Positions 23,507 through 32,216 of a stretch of 46,082 nt of DNA are shown here, one piece after another. Positions within the stretch are counted from its first letter, which is position 1; the number at the start of each line of letters is the position of its first letter. Source of the stretch: Actinomycetaceae bacterium (lineage in GTDB: Bacteria; Actinomycetota; Actinomycetes; Actinomycetales; Actinomycetaceae); assembly GCA_017934115.1 (NCBI GenBank), contig JAGBKC010000031.1, positions 1-46,082 of the forward strand, in the 5' to 3' direction. A program made the translations under genes and the position numbers. The notes under the pieces are model-generated. The model made no database searches and was not told where the DNA came from. It saw nothing but the letters and a program-made list of their open reading frames with translations.

Positions 23507-26009
23507 CTCCTCGTCTACGCCTCATTCATCTGGCCACCAAGGTTTCCCTAAGCTCAATTCTATTTACAATTCAGGGGCACACAACAAAAACTCTCTACCA
23601 TCATCTCGTACATCATCAAACCATACATCTCATAGCTCTTCGCATGGCGACCCACTAATGAATAACCTACGAAACGCCTATTCTGCTAAAAATTCTCATG
23701 GAAAATCATCACGAAAGCCTCCTTCTTCATCGCGTAAGAAAACTACGACAAGTGCAAAAACTACGCACAAAAAAACTTCTGCATCACCAACGCACAAAAG
23801 AAATAACACAAAACCGAACGCAAAAACTAAAAAGAAAAAACGTCGTTTTAACTATCCACGTCAAGGATTGGGGCCAATTCGTCGCTGGCTTCCAAGCTGG
23901 AGATTTATTTTCGGCACCATATTTGCTGGTATTGCTGCTATTTTTAGTATGCTTGGTGTTCTCTATTATTCATTGGATATTCCAGATCCAGATGCTATCG
24001 CTTTAGCACAAAAAACTACTGTTTATTATTCTGATGGAACAAAAGAAATAGGAAATATTGGTGATTTTGACCGTCATTCTGTTGAACTGGAAAATATATC
24101 CATTCATGCCCAACATGCTGTTATATCATCAGAAGATCGAACATTTTATAGCAACAACGGCATTGATCTTAAAGGCATTGCACGCGCTGCCTACAACAAT
24201 ATTCGTGGAAACGCACGTCAAGGAGCTTCCACACTCACCCAGCAGTACGTAGAACGATACTATCTTGGGCAAACCACCTCTTACACAGGCAAATTGAAAG
24301 AAGCTCTTCTTGCCCTTAAAATCGACCGTAATCAATCTAAAGAGAAAACCCTTGAAGATTATCTGAATACCATTTACTTTGGACGTGGAGCCTACGGCAT
24401 TGAATCTGCTGCACAAAAGTATTTTGGCCATAGCGCAAAAGATCTTACCATCAGCGAATCTGCCATGATTGCAGGTATTATCCCTGCACCAAGCACATGG
24501 GATCCAGCTAAAAATCCTGAAAAAGCTCTGCAGCGCTACCAGCGCACACTTGCCCTCATGGCGCAAGAGGGCTACATTACCCAACAAGAGGCAGATAGCC
24601 TGAAAGATACACCACCAGAAACTCAAGAATGGCAATCTTCGTCAAACCTTAAAGGCACAGATGGATACATTCTTGCCACCGTTAAGCAAGAACTCATTAA
24701 CTCTGGCAAATTCACTGAAGATACCATCAACCAAGGTGGATACAAAATTATCACCTCCATCGACCCTGATCTTCAGCAAAAAGCGGTAGACGCCGTCAAC
24801 AATCTTCCCGATTCACGCCCCGAAGGCAACCAAGTGGGCCTTGTGAGTGAAGATCCAAAAACAGGTGAAGTGAAAGCACTCTACGGAGGTGCCGATTATT
24901 CACAACGGCAACGCAGCACAGCTACTCAAGACCGCGCACAAGCAGGCTCAACTTTCAAAGTCTTCACCCTTGCTGCAGCTCTTGAACAAAATATTTCTCT
25001 CAAAAGTACATATTCTGGCAAAGCTTCCATCACCATTGAAGGTGAAACGATTTCAAATTCTGGAAACGTCAATTATGGTCAGGTCTCTCTCTTAACTGCA
25101 ACAAAGTATTCCATCAACACAGCTTATGTTGCCCTTAACCAAAAAATTGGCCCCGCAAGCACGAAAGCGGCCGCAATTAGTGCAGGTATTCCAGAAAACG
25201 CCCCTGGCCTTGAAAACAATGTTGGTAATACTCTTGGATCAGCATCAGTGACAGCCTACGAAATGGCAGGTGCATATTCCATCTTTGCTAATAATGGTGA
25301 AAAAAAGCAAATACATATCGTTCGCTCAGTCACTGATCATCAAGGTGACACTATTTATTCAGGACAATCTGCTGGCGAGCGCGTCTTTTCAGAAAAAACA
25401 GCGCAGACCGTTAATTACGCATTACAAAGCGTCACACAAAAAGGCGGTTCTGGAGAAAACGCTCAAAAATTGGGGCGAACTGTTGCCGGTAAAACAGGTA
25501 CATCATCTGGACCATGGTCTGCATGGTTCTGCGGATACACCCCTAGCTTAGTGACCGTCGTCAATATGTATCAAATTGGCCCCAGAGGTGAAGAACAAGT
25601 TATTACATCGTTCGGCAAGTACAAAAACGAACCTATTTACGGCGGCACATACCCAACTGACATCTGGCTTGATTTCATGAGCGAAGCTGTAAAAAAATAT
25701 GATGACGAAAAGTTCGCCTCTAACCTCATCACACAAGAAAATAAATCAAGTAACGGAAGCGGCAAAAAAACCTCACAACCTAGCGCATCTGCATCTACAC
25801 AAACAGATGGCAACACCCCTCAAACCACAACAGATGACGATAAAAAAGAGGATACTGTAGACACAACACCTCACAACCCAGCTAATCCACCCAACAACAA
25901 TAACGATGTTGCCGACAATACTGATAACAATAATAACTTGCCTGATACTGGCACTAATGGAAGGCGTCCAGATGCAGGAACACGTCCAGACAATATGATG
26001 CCCTACTAA
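23493..26009 (+). CDS. Class A penicillin-binding protein (bifunctional glycosyltransferase/transpeptidase)
   Basis: Polymerises and cross-links peptidoglycan. The 838-residue protein starts with about 135 low-complexity Ser/His/Lys-rich cytoplasmic residues, then one TM (about 137-160). The glycosyltransferase domain has the catalytic Glu214 in SSEDRTF and the GASTLTQQ motif at 244-251. The transpeptidase domain has SxxK as Ser486-Thr-Phe-Lys489, SxN as Ser540-Ile-Asn542, and KTG at 667-669. The extracellular tail (about 750-838) is disordered, Asn/Thr/Pro-rich, and contains LPDTG at 816-820 with no following membrane helix. The ATG is preceded by GGAGGAGAAC. No PASTA domains are present. 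Confidence 0.95.
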   Translation: MNTNNSSSTPHSSGHQGFPKLNSIYNSGAHNKNSLPSSRTSSNHTSHSSSHGDPLMNNLRNAYSAKNSHGKSSRKPPSSSRKKTTTSAKTTHKKTSASPTHKRNNTKPNAKTKKKKRRFNYPRQGLGPIRRWLPSWRFIFGTIFAGIAAIFSMLGVLYYSLDIPDPDAIALAQKTTVYYSDGTKEIGNIGDFDRHSVELENISIHAQHAVISSEDRTFYSNNGIDLKGIARAAYNNIRGNARQGASTLTQQYVERYYLGQTTSYTGKLKEALLALKIDRNQSKEKTLEDYLNTIYFGRGAYGIESAAQKYFGHSAKDLTISESAMIAGIIPAPSTWDPAKNPEKALQRYQRTLALMAQEGYITQQEADSLKDTPPETQEWQSSSNLKGTDGYILATVKQELINSGKFTEDTINQGGYKIITSIDPDLQQKAVDAVNNLPDSRPEGNQVGLVSEDPKTGEVKALYGGADYSQRQRSTATQDRAQAGSTFKVFTLAAALEQNISLKSTYSGKASITIEGETISNSGNVNYGQVSLLTATKYSINTAYVALNQKIGPASTKAAAISAGIPENAPGLENNVGNTLGSASVTAYEMAGAYSIFANNGEKKQIHIVRSVTDHQGDTIYSGQSAGERVFSEKTAQTVNYALQSVTQKGGSGENAQKLGRTVAGKTGTSSGPWSAWFCGYTPSLVTVVNMYQIGPRGEEQVITSFGKYKNEPIYGGTYPTDIWLDFMSEAVKKYDDEKFASNLITQENKSSNGSGKKTSQPSASASTQTDGNTPQTTTDDDKKEDTVDTTPHNPANPPNNNNDVADNTDNNNNLPDTGTNGRRPDAGTRPDNMMPY

Positions 26010-26063
26010 AATTCACACAAAAATATGGCCCTTATAAAACGCAAAAAAACAATGCCATACAAG

Positions 26064-26092
26064 AAAATCACAATCATATGTCTTGTGATTTT
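26064..26092. terminator. Bidirectional terminator between PBP and FemABX genes
   Basis: AAAATCACAA (26064-26073) and TTGTGATTTT (26083-26092) form a perfect 10-bp stem. It has A-runs on one side and T-runs on the other, between converging genes. Confidence 0.8.
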
Positions 26093-26118
26093 AAGGGGCG
26101 ACATAAAATTTGCACTAA

Positions 26119-27087
26119 CTAGCGGGCAAAAACTTTTCGCGCTGCGTTGTACATAAAATAACGCATAGGACGCACAGGTTTTTCCCAAGCGCCCACATAT
26201 GTTACGCGTTGACCACCAAAACTTTTCTTGAACCGCGTAAAGCCCATCCACGGATGATCACTAGGTGCATCTTCAGGGGCAATACCGTAAAAATCGAAAT
26301 ATTTTAATCCACGCTGTGATGCATCAATCATCATCTGCACCAACAAAGCAACATTAGCGCGTTTATTTTTCCATGCATAGTCACTACCAGCATGTGCATA
26401 GTACATCGTATCTTTATTAATATATGCCAAAGATGCCGCAATGACAGTTGGCTCAATAGGTTCATCATCCACCGATGTAGTTGTTCGCGCATAATACAAA
26501 CGTGCAGCATGCAAAGGAAATAAAATTTTTACCTGCTCAGCTATATATTCCGCTTCACGTAAATGCACGTCATTGCGCGTAGCAACAAGTGCCATCAAAT
26601 CTGTCAGGTAATGAATATCCGCAGGGTCTTCACTGGAAATAATCTCTATATTCTTTTTTCCCGCCTGTTTATATGAGCGACGATTATCGTTTTTCATATT
26701 CGCTAAAATTTCATCTTTACCGCATGAAATATCAGCGATCCATGTATCTTCAGGCTGCACATGGTGCACTTTTGAATAACCATGCTGTTCAAGTAAAGCA
26801 GCAAGCGTTTCACGTGAAAAACCTGCAGAAGATGAAGGCTCAATACGCACAAAAACATCACCAGCATCACGAGCTGCCTTTTCTAAAAGCACGAGCCCTT
26901 TTTTAAATTCGTCTTCAGTTTGCGCCGATGGACCATAAGGGACATACAAGCGCCCCGTTTTTCCCATACCCTTTTCATGAACACCTAAAGCATGAAAACC
27001 ATCAAAATTCAGGTTCTCCGTGCGCAACCCTTGCGATTCTTGAAAAGCTTTCCAAGCAGAGGATTGCAAAAAATGTTGATGTACCAC
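26119..27087 (-). CDS. FemABX-family peptidyltransferase (peptidoglycan interpeptide bridge or similar)
   Basis: Members use aminoacyl-tRNA to add residues to the stem peptide of lipid II in the cytoplasm. The 322-residue protein has two GNAT-like domains. Visible parts are FLQSSAWKAFQESQG at the start, the YVPYGPSAQTEDEFKKGLVLLEKAARDAGDVFVRIEP core, and TWIADISCGKDEILANMKNDNRRSYKQAGKKNIEI. The C-terminal motif GLKYFDFYGIAPEDAPSDHPWMGFTRFKKSFGG is strongly typical of FemX/FmhB proteins. Start is GTG at 27087 after AAGGAAGGGTG. The location next to a class A PBP fits a cell-wall role. The amino acid added cannot be predicted. Confidence 0.88.
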   Translation of the reverse strand: MVHQHFLQSSAWKAFQESQGLRTENLNFDGFHALGVHEKGMGKTGRLYVPYGPSAQTEDEFKKGLVLLEKAARDAGDVFVRIEPSSSAGFSRETLAALLEQHGYSKVHHVQPEDTWIADISCGKDEILANMKNDNRRSYKQAGKKNIEIISSEDPADIHYLTDLMALVATRNDVHLREAEYIAEQVKILFPLHAARLYYARTTTSVDDEPIEPTVIAASLAYINKDTMYYAHAGSDYAWKNKRANVALLVQMMIDASQRGLKYFDFYGIAPEDAPSDHPWMGFTRFKKSFGGQRVTYVGAWEKPVRPMRYFMYNAARKVFAR

Positions 27088-27281
27088 GGTTCACCCTTCC
27101 TTTACGCCATTTTATAAAATATCCTATCAAGACTCACGCCCACATCTAAGCAGATGGTCCTCGTAGAAATTCACAACATTAACGCCTTCTACATAAACAT
27201 ACCCCGAATAAACACCTTCACACACCCATCTTTCACTATACTTTCAGATTACATACAGAAAACTAGCGTTTACTTACCATT

Positions 27282-28037
27282 ATGGCATTTTCACCTGCAA
27301 CCAATATCAATAACACCAATACAACTCTTCTTGTTGTTGATGATGAAACATCAATTCGTGAACTTCTTAAAGCGTCTCTCAAATTCGCCGGTTTTCACGT
27401 CATCACCGCGAAAGATGCAACAGAAGCCCTTGAAAAGGCTGAAAATTCCTACATCGATTTAGCATTACTTGACATCATGCTTCCTGATAAAAACGGTTTT
27501 GAATTGCTCCAAGACCTTCGCGTACGACACCCAGAACTTCCTGCTATTTTCTTAACAGCACGCGACGATGTCGATGACCGTGTACAAGGCCTTACTGTTG
27601 GCGGCGACGATTACATCACCAAGCCCTTTTCCCTCGAAGAAGTCGTAGCTCGCATACAGGCAGTTTTACGCAGATGCGCCCCCCACCTTTCCTCGTCCTC
27701 CATCGTCACCTACCACGATATTGAACTCAATGAAGACACCTATGAAGTAACGCGAGCCGGCCGCCATGTTGAACTGTCTCCAACCGAATTCAAGCTTCTT
27801 CACTACCTCATGATGAATGCCGAACGCGTGGTGTCAAAAATGCAAATCATCGACCATGTATGGGAATATGGATGGGATGGAGAAATCGCCATCGTTGAAT
27901 CCTATATTTCATATTTACGACGTAAAATCGATTCTCCAGAAAATCTAGGAATAACAGATAAGGAAGAAGCTAAAAAAATCATTCCTCTTATTCACACAAA
28001 ACGAGGAATCGGCTATGTTTTGCGAGCGCAAAAATAG
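27282..28037 (+). CDS. OmpR/PhoB-family response regulator
   Basis: Cytoplasmic DNA-binding output protein of the adjacent histidine kinase. The receiver domain (about 14-130) has the acidic pair VVDDE, the phosphoacceptor Asp64 in LALLDIMLPDKNGFE, Thr in IFLTARDD, and Lys in YITKPFS. The winged-helix domain (about 145-250) contains VELSPTEFKLLHYLMMNAERVVSK and ends with TKRGIGYVLR. The ATG at 27282 is placed before a short 13-residue extension. The kinase gene starts 13 bases after its stop, so they are co-transcribed. It resembles the TrcR/MprA group, but that is only an impression. Confidence 0.93.
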   Translation: MAFSPATNINNTNTTLLVVDDETSIRELLKASLKFAGFHVITAKDATEALEKAENSYIDLALLDIMLPDKNGFELLQDLRVRHPELPAIFLTARDDVDDRVQGLTVGGDDYITKPFSLEEVVARIQAVLRRCAPHLSSSSIVTYHDIELNEDTYEVTRAGRHVELSPTEFKLLHYLMMNAERVVSKMQIIDHVWEYGWDGEIAIVESYISYLRRKIDSPENLGITDKEEAKKIIPLIHTKRGIGYVLRAQK

Positions 28038-28050
28038 AAAGTAACATGTC

Positions 28051-29682
28051 ATGGAATCATCACACGAAATTGTGCCATCTTCGCTGTCTCAGAAAAGCGA
28101 TAATACCACACAAAGAACTCCAAACGCGCAGACACATTCACACACAACAAACACGCATACACCCTCTTCAGGCACACAGCAATCATCACACCCACAAGAA
28201 GAAGTTCCTGTTGTACTACCTGCACAACAACGCCCCCTTTTACGCAACACACTTTCGTTCAAACTCGTGATGATTTTCTTAGCGCTTCTTAGCATTTCAA
28301 CTATCACCTCCAGCATCATCACCGTTACACTTCTCCACAATTTCCTTATGTCTGATGTTGATGAAGAGCTAGCAACCAGCGGCAAAACTGTTGCTCATAA
28401 CGCACTGAACAGCATATATGGCCGCGGTTCCATGCAATCCGATGGTATGGGCATATCCGATTACTACATTTACATCAGCCTTGACACTGACCGCGACGGC
28501 TTAGATGACCAAACATATGTACATAACTCCTCATCTTCCGAAAAACAATTCGGTACACCTGTTAATCCAGAAGAATTAGCTCAACACACTTCAAATGAGC
28601 CTCAGACTGTACAAGGAACAGATAAAACAAAATGGCGCGTTATCATCAGTAGCATCAGCGACCCAAGCACCAAAAGTATTGTTGGCCATATCGTTATAGC
28701 AAAACCACTTGATCATGTACAAAATGCTCAATCTCGGCTCACTATCGCAGCTATCTTTATCGACCTTGCCATTATTGCTATCGGCGCCGCACTCATTTCT
28801 CTTCTTGTCTCACGTTCTCTGCGCAACTTACGCGCCATCGAAGAAGTAACACACGCAGTTGCAGGGGGAGATTTACAAAGGCGTGTCCACATTTCTAGCG
28901 GGACTCAAACTGAGGCAGGAATGCTTGCTCAATCAATGAATGTCATGCTTAATCGCATTGAAGAGTCTTTTGCGCGCACTCAGGAATCAGAAAATCGCAT
29001 GCGTCGATTTATTTCAGATGCCTCCCATGAATTACGCACTCCTCTTGCCACCGTTCAAGGTTATTCCGAACTTTACCGACTTGGAGGAGTAAGTGAGGAA
29101 GACATTCCACATACGATGGAACGCATCGAATCAGAAGCAAAACGTATGAATAGCCTTGTCGAAGATCTATTACTTCTTGCGCGTCTTGACGAACAGCGTT
29201 CCATTAATCCCGAAAAAATCAATATGACACACATTTGCCAAGATGCCTGCGACGATTTTCTCGTTCGCACTCACGATCACCCGCTCCTGTTCACCAACAT
29301 GAAAGGTGCCAAGCCTAAAGAACTTTATGCATACGCCGATAAAAAACAATCAACCCAGGTCATTGCTAATGTTCTCAATAATATTATTGCCCATACCGAT
29401 AAAGGCACACATGCACATATAGCTATTGACGAGGAAAAAGATTTCATCATCGTCGATATTCGCGATTATGGCAAAGGAGTTCCTCACGATGTTCGTCATA
29501 AACTTTTCGAGCGTTTTTACCGTACAGATGAATCACGTTCACGCGAATCCGGCGGTAGTGGCCTTGGCCTTTCTATCGTTTATTCTATTATGAAAGCTAA
29601 TAAAGGCAATGCGATTGCTCTTGAAAGTCCAGGTGGCGGCCTTACTATTCGCCTCTACTTCCCTAAAGCTCATTCTTCATAA
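28051..29682 (+). CDS. Membrane histidine kinase
   Basis: Sensor of the two-component system with the regulator upstream. The 543-residue protein has an unusual His/Thr/Ser-rich cytoplasmic N-terminus (about 1-65), TM1 about 70-95, an extracytoplasmic sensor domain about 96-230, and TM2 about 231-254. A HAMP linker follows, then the dimerisation domain with phosphoacceptor His326 in SDASHELRTPLATVQGYSE. The ATPase domain carries the N box (VIANVLNNIIAHT), DYGKGVP and GGSGLGLSIVYSI. The sensor domain contains LDTDRDGLDDQTY, which looks like an EF-hand-type calcium loop (DTDRDGLDD). The signal is unknown. A strong terminator follows. Confidence 0.92.
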   Translation: MESSHEIVPSSLSQKSDNTTQRTPNAQTHSHTTNTHTPSSGTQQSSHPQEEVPVVLPAQQRPLLRNTLSFKLVMIFLALLSISTITSSIITVTLLHNFLMSDVDEELATSGKTVAHNALNSIYGRGSMQSDGMGISDYYIYISLDTDRDGLDDQTYVHNSSSSEKQFGTPVNPEELAQHTSNEPQTVQGTDKTKWRVIISSISDPSTKSIVGHIVIAKPLDHVQNAQSRLTIAAIFIDLAIIAIGAALISLLVSRSLRNLRAIEEVTHAVAGGDLQRRVHISSGTQTEAGMLAQSMNVMLNRIEESFARTQESENRMRRFISDASHELRTPLATVQGYSELYRLGGVSEEDIPHTMERIESEAKRMNSLVEDLLLLARLDEQRSINPEKINMTHICQDACDDFLVRTHDHPLLFTNMKGAKPKELYAYADKKQSTQVIANVLNNIIAHTDKGTHAHIAIDEEKDFIIVDIRDYGKGVPHDVRHKLFERFYRTDESRSRESGGSGLGLSIVYSIMKANKGNAIALESPGGGLTIRLYFPKAHSS

Positions 29683-29700
29683 TTAACGAAACATAAACAC

Positions 29701-29740
29701 ATGGCTCTCGCATTATCATTAACATGCGAGAGCCATTCTT
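29701..29740 (+). terminator. Terminator of the two-component operon
   Basis: ATGGCTCTCGCAT (29701-29713) and ATGCGAGAGCCAT (29724-29736) form a perfect 13-bp stem with a 10-nt loop. It is followed by TCTTATG, 19 bases after the kinase stop codon. Confidence 0.8.
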
Positions 29741-29851
29741 ATGTAAACATCTTAAACATCCCAAAAAATAAGACAACTGAGCGAGCACCCCCATACACAC
29801 TGAGCATCTCTCGATTTAACAGGATGTAATATACAATAGTCACATACGGAA

Positions 29852-29882
29852 AAAGCGCCTCTACCACACATAGAGACGCTTT
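29852..29882 (-). terminator. Terminator downstream of the flavin hydroxylase gene
   Basis: AAAGCG-C-CTCTA pairs with TAGAG-A-CGCTTT with one mismatch. On the minus strand it is followed by TTTCCG. It is 44 bases past the hydroxylase stop. Confidence 0.6.
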
Positions 29883-29890
29883 CGTGAGCC

Positions 29891-29908
29891 CCTTGGAAAT
29901 TTCCAAGG
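29891..29908. repeat. Perfect 18-bp palindrome CCTTGGAAATTTCCAAGG
   Basis: Fully self-complementary without a loop, located between the hydroxylase stop codon (29926) and its terminator hairpin. It may form part of the terminator structure or be a protein-binding site. Confidence 0.5.
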
Positions 29909-29925
29909 AAAATTTTCAGCTAGCC

Positions 29926-31845
29926 TTAACGCTTGTGGCAGCTGCAGTTACAGCAGCAAGCATCAAAGATTGGGTTCAAGAATTCTGCTAATGCTTCTGG
30001 CTTGTCCAATGGTTGGATATCCGCAACATACATATCTGGACGAACAAGAACAACTGCGCCATCTTTAGAAATACCTTGAATATCAAAGATAGATTCTTCA
30101 ACAGCAGCATTGAACCCTGGTGTCACACCTGCAGCAAAGACATTGTTCCAATCTTCTAAACGACTTGTACCAACAACAGGCTTGAACAGTTCAGGAACAT
30201 CAGTCATCTCAAATTCACGGTGACCTTGCTGATAGATAACCTTTGTATCGAAGACAGAGTTGATATCTCCACCACGGCGAGTCTTCACGATCGGCGATTC
30301 TGGGTTAGTTGCCATCCAATTTGCCCATTGTGCCACCTTCGAAACTTCACCAGCCTTTGGTGAATCAGCGAAGACATAAATACGCCAGCGACCATCAGCC
30401 TCATGCAAGTGACCCAAGTGAACCTTGTTTGCATCTGCGCGGCGAATAACTTCTTCACTCTTATAACGCTTGCCCAATGGTACATTTGTTGCCAACGACT
30501 GATCTGCCTTACCGTTGATAAGCAATGCCGGCGGATACTGTGTTGCAAAACCTGCACGCATTTCTTCTAAACGGGAGTAGAAGCCCTTGACAGATTCTTC
30601 ACCAGCTTCTTCAGCGTGTGCCATACGCTTTGCCCATTCAAGATCGTTATCGATGAGATCTTGCGCAATTGGCTGACGTTCCACTGTGTAGGTTTCGAGA
30701 ATCTTTGGCGAAGAAAGACCACGCAACACTTGAGAAATTTTCCAGCCCAAGTTGAACGCATCTTGGATGGAGAAATTCAAGCCCTGGCCACCCTTAGCAG
30801 AGTGAGTATGGCAAGCATCGCCTTCAATAAAGACACGTGGTTCACGAATGCCGCGCTCGAGTTCTGGAACATCATCAAAACGATCAGTAACTCGGTGTGC
30901 AACTTCGTAAATTGACCACCAGCATACTTCTTTGACATCAACCTTGTATGGGTGAAGAATTGCGTTCATCTTATCCAAAACAACCTGAAGTGGTGTGTTA
31001 CGAATTTCGCCACTATCGTCACCAGCTTCCAAATCACCAAGGTCAACATAGGTACGGAACATGTATCCGCCTTCACGTGGAATGTGAAGAATGGAACCTT
31101 CAGCCGAGTGGATGACTGACTTGATCATCTTGTCAGGGAAGTCAGTGTTGACCAAGACATCAGCAACACCCCATGCGTGATCAGAAACAACCTTCGAGCG
31201 GCCTGCACCGATACAATCACGAACGCGAGAACGTGCGCCATCACAGCCAACGACATATTTTGCATTAATGGTACGCTCAACACCGTTATCAATAACTTTT
31301 ACCTGCACTGGATATTCATCAGAACCAGCACCAACTTCAAGAGTTACGAATTCAACACCGTAAAATGGCTTTGTGCGGCTTGCTTGGCGCTCCATGAAGC
31401 GAATGAAATAATCAGCAACACGAGCAGCATTTACGCAAATATGCGGAAATTCAGAAAGTTTATCTGGATCATCGTTCGAACGATCATAGCGAACGATATT
31501 ACCTGGATTATTTGGATCATCTTGCCAGAAAGACGTTTCAGTGATTTCGTAACCTTCTGCAATAATTTCTTCTGCGAAACCGAATGCCTGGAACATTTCA
31601 ACGCTTCGCTTTGCAATACCATCAGCATGGCCAAGAATAAGGCGGCTATCGCGAGCTTCAATAAGAGCTGTTGTATATTCTGAGAATACGGAAAGCTGTG
31701 CCGCAGTTGCCACACCCGCAGGGCCCGAGCCCACAACGAGAACATCGACATTATCTGGCAACTTAGTTGGAGGATTCAAACCAACACCCGAAGCTGGTTT
31801 TACGCGTGGATCTTCTGAAATATATCCATTGTGATGAAATTGCAT
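29926..31845 (-). CDS. FAD-dependent aromatic hydroxylase (phenol 2-monooxygenase / 3-hydroxybenzoate 4-monooxygenase type)
   Basis: A single-component NAD(P)H-dependent flavin hydroxylase, 639 residues. It has the FAD-binding GSGPAGVATAAQ (about 32-43), the DG motif VVGCDGARSRVRD, and the GD motif FIEGDACHTHSAKGGQGLN. A C-terminal thioredoxin-like dimerisation domain is present, as in MobA and phenol hydroxylase. The start is ATG 31845, after AGGA in a structured leader. The frame stays open to 31998, but that part is the leader. The protein ends in an odd Cys-rich tail, CCCNCSCHKR. With hpaD and hpaE nearby, the likely product is 3,4-dihydroxyphenylacetate. MobA puts OH para to an existing meta OH, so 3-hydroxyphenylacetate is the best substrate guess; 4-hydroxyphenylacetate is also possible. 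Confidence 0.85.
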   Translation of the reverse strand: MQFHHNGYISEDPRVKPASGVGLNPPTKLPDNVDVLVVGSGPAGVATAAQLSVFSEYTTALIEARDSRLILGHADGIAKRSVEMFQAFGFAEEIIAEGYEITETSFWQDDPNNPGNIVRYDRSNDDPDKLSEFPHICVNAARVADYFIRFMERQASRTKPFYGVEFVTLEVGAGSDEYPVQVKVIDNGVERTINAKYVVGCDGARSRVRDCIGAGRSKVVSDHAWGVADVLVNTDFPDKMIKSVIHSAEGSILHIPREGGYMFRTYVDLGDLEAGDDSGEIRNTPLQVVLDKMNAILHPYKVDVKEVCWWSIYEVAHRVTDRFDDVPELERGIREPRVFIEGDACHTHSAKGGQGLNFSIQDAFNLGWKISQVLRGLSSPKILETYTVERQPIAQDLIDNDLEWAKRMAHAEEAGEESVKGFYSRLEEMRAGFATQYPPALLINGKADQSLATNVPLGKRYKSEEVIRRADANKVHLGHLHEADGRWRIYVFADSPKAGEVSKVAQWANWMATNPESPIVKTRRGGDINSVFDTKVIYQQGHREFEMTDVPELFKPVVGTSRLEDWNNVFAAGVTPGFNAAVEESIFDIQGISKDGAVVLVRPDMYVADIQPLDKPEALAEFLNPIFDACCCNCSCHKR

Positions 31846-32036
31846 GTTGTGTCCTATTCTGTAGTAATTCCTTTGCAGGAATGAGACCGAAATACTCCCT
31901 TCGAAAAACCTCTGAGAACTGTTGTTATGAGGCCTTCCCAAGCGAAAATAGGGCACTGTATTATTCTTCGATAAAACAGTACACGATAGCTTTTGCATCG
32001 AACAAAAACTATGCCCCGCACATCACGGCATGGTGA
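31846..32036 (-). promoter_or_regulatory. Structured 5' leader of the hydroxylase, copy 1 of a repeated RNA element
   Basis: Minus-strand RNA, 5' to 3'. A hairpin (31986-32012) is followed by TGTACTGTT in hairpin P0 (31955-31980). Then comes the 5' strand of P1, GTGCCCTATTTT (31945-31956). Hairpin P2 follows: AAGGCCTC with GAGGTTTT (31929-31936 with 31905-31912) around a 16-nt loop ATAACAACAGTTCTCA. Next are GGAGTATTT, a GCAA-tetraloop hairpin ATTCCT-GCAA-AGGAAT, and the 3' strand of P1, AGAATAGGACAC (31849-31860). P1 is 12 pairs with one mismatch and contains the Shine-Dalgarno AGGA. The same layout precedes the transporter at 34444. Folding suggests translational control; the ligand is unknown. 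Confidence 0.6.
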
Positions 32037-32053
32037 GCCAGATGCACAAGTGA

Positions 32054-32084
32054 GGATGTAGGCCTTTCGTAGGGGCCACCATCC
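32054..32084 (-). repeat. Stem-loop near the 5' end of the hydroxylase leader
   Basis: GGATG/CATCC and GGCC/GGCC pair around a 9-nt loop, with a 2x2 internal mismatch. It lies between the palindrome at 32099 and the repeated RNA element, so it is probably in the transcribed leader. Confidence 0.4.
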
Positions 32085-32098
32085 GGAATCGACTTACA

Positions 32099-32110
32099 AT
32101 CGTATACGAT
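32099..32110. promoter_or_regulatory. Candidate GntR operator ATCGTATACGAT
   Basis: A perfect 12-bp palindrome with a GTATAC core. FCD-type GntR regulators commonly bind sites with a TNGTATACNA-like core. It lies in the hydroxylase promoter region, between that gene and the terminator of the GntR gene, so the adjacent GntR protein is the natural candidate. Confidence 0.5.
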
Positions 32111-32162
32111 ATCACGTGAAGGACGTCATGTCTTGCAAATTACAAAATTTCTTGAAATAGTA

Positions 32163-32188
32163 AAAACACCCCATTAAAGAGGTGTTTT
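32163..32188 (-). terminator. Terminator of the GntR gene
   Basis: AAAACACC (32163-32170) pairs with GGTGTTTT (32181-32188), with T-rich flanks. It lies 29 bases past the GntR stop codon. Confidence 0.7.
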
Positions 32189-32216
32189 ATGAAAATTTTC
32201 AAGCAAACTTAAAAAA

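Noticed and set aside
31846..31998. A 51-residue N-terminal extension of the flavin hydroxylase
   Set aside because: There is no ribosome-binding site at 31998. The region is the structured leader, and ATG 31845 has a proper AGGA and matches the family start.
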